Source: Chloroflexota bacterium
GTDB taxonomy: Bacteria; Chloroflexota; Dehalococcoidia; Lucifugimonadales; UBA3495
Length of the DNA: 6,823 bases
Assembly: GCA_022562335.1 (NCBI GenBank)
Contig: JADFPM010000144.1
Span: 1 to 6,823, forward strand
Reading direction: 5' to 3'
The notes under the pieces: model-generated
What the model was told of the DNA's origin: nothing
The model's input: the letters and a program-made list of their open reading frames with translations, nothing else
The model's database searches: none
Made by a program: the position numbers and the translations under genes
Part shown: piece by piece, positions 5,523-6,823 of the stretch
How the letters are laid out: the number at the start of each line of letters is the position of its first letter
How positions within the stretch are numbered: position 1 is the first letter of the stretch

Positions 5523-6260
5523 CTATCCGGTTGCCGGAACTCCTTTCAGATGGGCCGCGAAAAATTCCAGGGTGCGGGGCCAGGACACCTCCGCCGATTC
5601 CCGGTGGTACCGGGGTCCCGTATGGTCGGCAAAGGCGTGATCGGCCCCGGGATATATGTAGAACTGGTGGGGTTTGCCCAGCCTGGTCAACTGGTCATCC
5701 AGCTTCCTCATGTCGTCCTGCGACGGATTGGCGTCTTTCTCGCCGAAGTGGAACAGCATGGGGCAGTTGATACCCCCGGCCAGGTCGAAGGGGCTCTTTT
5801 CCGCGCCGCCCCGAATCACCATCAAGTTGCCCCCGTAATAGGGCACCGCCGCCTTGAAATGGGGGTTGACCGCGGCCGCCAGCCAACTTATCCGGCCGCC
5901 CATGCAAAAACCGGTTATGCCTATGCGCCCGCTATCGATCGCCGAGTGGGCCAGCATGAAGTCCACGGTGGCGTCCACATCGGCGATGACCTCGGGGTCT
6001 TTCAACGAACCTGCCTTGGCCACGCCGTCGGTCAGGCTGGGGTCGGTGATCCGGTGAAACAGGTCGGGGCAAACGGCGGCATAGCCTTCGCCGGCAAGTT
6101 TGTCGGCGATGCCCTGGGTGAATTCGGCCACGCCGCCGGCCGGGTGGATGACCACCACCGCCGGAAATGGCCCGGGTCCATGGGACTCGTAGGCGGGCAC
6201 GCTGGTATACAGGTCCATGTCTTGGCCGCTTACCTGAATCTTCTCCCAAGATGACGGCAT
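5523..6260 (-). CDS. Dienelactone hydrolase family protein, paralogue 2 (DLH2)
   Basis: A complete 245-residue cysteine-type alpha/beta hydrolase, close to the usual 230-250 of the family. The triad is Cys119 in GFCMGG (117-122), Asp176 in GEKDANPS (173-180) and His208 in GADHAF (205-210). VVVIHPAGG (35-43) marks the first central strand and oxyanion region; the position of Glu36 in the Pseudomonas enzyme appears to be Pro40. ATG 6260 has a purine-rich GGGGAGGGG stretch immediately upstream, which can serve as ribosome site. It is closely related to DLH3, from which it is separated by only 33 nt, so the two look like a tandem duplication in one operon. The family hydrolyses dienelactones or other esters and lactones; the real substrate is unknown. 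No signal peptide or membrane segment is seen. Confidence 0.95.
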   Translation of the reverse strand: MPSSWEKIQVSGQDMDLYTSVPAYESHGPGPFPAVVVIHPAGGVAEFTQGIADKLAGEGYAAVCPDLFHRITDPSLTDGVAKAGSLKDPEVIADVDATVDFMLAHSAIDSGRIGITGFCMGGRISWLAAAVNPHFKAAVPYYGGNLMVIRGGAEKSPFDLAGGINCPMLFHFGEKDANPSQDDMRKLDDQLTRLGKPHQFYIYPGADHAFADHTGPRYHRESAEVSWPRTLEFFAAHLKGVPATG

Positions 6261-6293
6261 AACCCCTCCCCGGTCAGATACGAAAAATCGAGG

Positions 6294-6823
6294 TCAGGCG
6301 GAAACGGCCGCGCCCTTCAAATGCTTGTTGAAAAAGTCTAGGGTCCTGGGCCAGGCCTGCGTGGCCGACGCTTCGTGATGCCGCTCCGGGTTGGTGAAGT
6401 CCATGAACGCGTGACCCGCGCCTTCGTAGGTGAAGAATTCATGGGCTTTGCCCAGACGCGTAAGCTCGGCGTCCATTTTGTCCCTGTCTTCCGGCGATGG
6501 GTTGCCGTCCAGCGAGCCGAAGTGGAAAAGCATGGGGCAGTTGATGTTGGCGGTCATGGAGAAGGGTGTGTCTCCGGCGCCCCAGTTGCCCATGATATTG
6601 CCGCCGTAGAAGGGCACGGTGCACTTGAAGATGGGGTTGGTGGCGGCCATCAGCCAGGCGATACGCCCGCCCATGCAGAAACCCGTGACGCCGATGCGGT
6701 TGTTATCGATGGCGGAGTTGGCTGTGAGGAAGTCCACGGCGGCGTTCATGTCGGCGATGATGTCGGCGTCCCGCAGATGTCCCAGCCGGTCCAAACGAGG
6801 CCCGTCCATCACCTCTTTGGAAT
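6294..6823 (-). CDS. Dienelactone hydrolase family protein, paralogue 3 (DLH3), 5' part missing
   Basis: The frame is open to the right edge of the window, so only the C-terminal 175 residues are present. A GTG at 6812 and ATG at 6809 are in frame, but comparison with DLH2 places them inside the protein (around DLH2 residues 75-80), so neither is the true start. The complete catalytic set lies in the visible part: Cys in GFCMGG (nt about 6665-6682), Asp in GSLDGNPS (about 6494-6517) and His in GAGHAF (about 6401-6418). By hand alignment more than half of the residues match DLH2, including NCPMLFHFG, LTRLGK and WPRTL. The stop TGA 6296-6294 lies 33 nt before DLH2. Function: an alpha/beta hydrolase of the carboxymethylenebutenolidase family, substrate unknown; probably the upstream gene of an operon with DLH2. 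Confidence 0.92.
   Translation of the reverse strand, partial: SKEVMDGPRLDRLGHLRDADIIADMNAAVDFLTANSAIDNNRIGVTGFCMGGRIAWLMAATNPIFKCTVPFYGGNIMGNWGAGDTPFSMTANINCPMLFHFGSLDGNPSPEDRDKMDAELTRLGKAHEFFTYEGAGHAFMDFTNPERHHEASATQAWPRTLDFFNKHLKGAAVSA

Noticed and set aside
5517..6254. A 245-codon plus-strand open frame with GGAGG just before its ATG
   Set aside because: It is the antisense of DLH2 over nearly its whole length. The ribosome-like site is only 3 nt from the ATG, and the translation shows no recognisable domain. GC-rich coding DNA often leaves such antisense frames open.
6807..6812. GTG/ATG codons as start of DLH3
   Set aside because: Alignment with DLH2 places them well inside the protein, and the frame is open to the window edge; the gene simply continues outside.

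Overview
The window is an accessory-metabolism stretch of a GC-rich (roughly 60% by eye) bacterial genome. All six genes recognised lie on the minus strand, so transcription runs from right to left. I cannot fix the taxon. The gene mix (type III CoA-transferase, AMP-forming acyl-CoA ligase, several dienelactone-hydrolase paralogues) and the GC-rich double-hairpin repeat would fit Chloroflexota (Dehalococcoidia/SAR202-like), Desulfobacterota or a similar environmental lineage. That placement is inference from gene style only.

Layout in transcription order: (1) 6823-6294, 3' part of a dienelactone hydrolase (DLH3), cut by the window edge; (2) 6260-5523, a complete and closely related paralogue (DLH2), 33 nt downstream and probably co-transcribed; (3) 5363-4557, a third, more divergent paralogue (DLH1). 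DLH1 has a good sigma70-type promoter at 5462-5434 and a perfect GC-rich stem-loop almost at the predicted 5' end of its mRNA. A terminator-like hairpin follows it at 4491-4461; (4) 4362-2728, an AMP-forming acyl-CoA synthetase with an operator-like direct repeat upstream; (5) 2432-1191, a family III (CaiB/BaiF) CoA-transferase, separated from the ligase by 295 nt that hold a compact double-hairpin repeat; (6) 1064-1, a PLP-dependent class I/II aminotransferase whose 3' end lies beyond the left edge.

Together the genes look catabolic. The ligase and CoA-transferase would activate or exchange CoA on carboxylic acids, the DLH-family alpha/beta hydrolases would open lactones or cleave esters, and the aminotransferase would exchange amino and keto groups. 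The window contains no dehydrogenase, ring-cleavage enzyme, transporter or regulator that would fix the substrate, so any pathway assignment is speculative. I see no RNA gene, CRISPR array, transposase or prophage gene. The points most worth a second look are the triple DLH cluster with its internal promoter and 5'-end stem-loop, the altered cofactor-binding motif of the aminotransferase, and the double-hairpin repeat.
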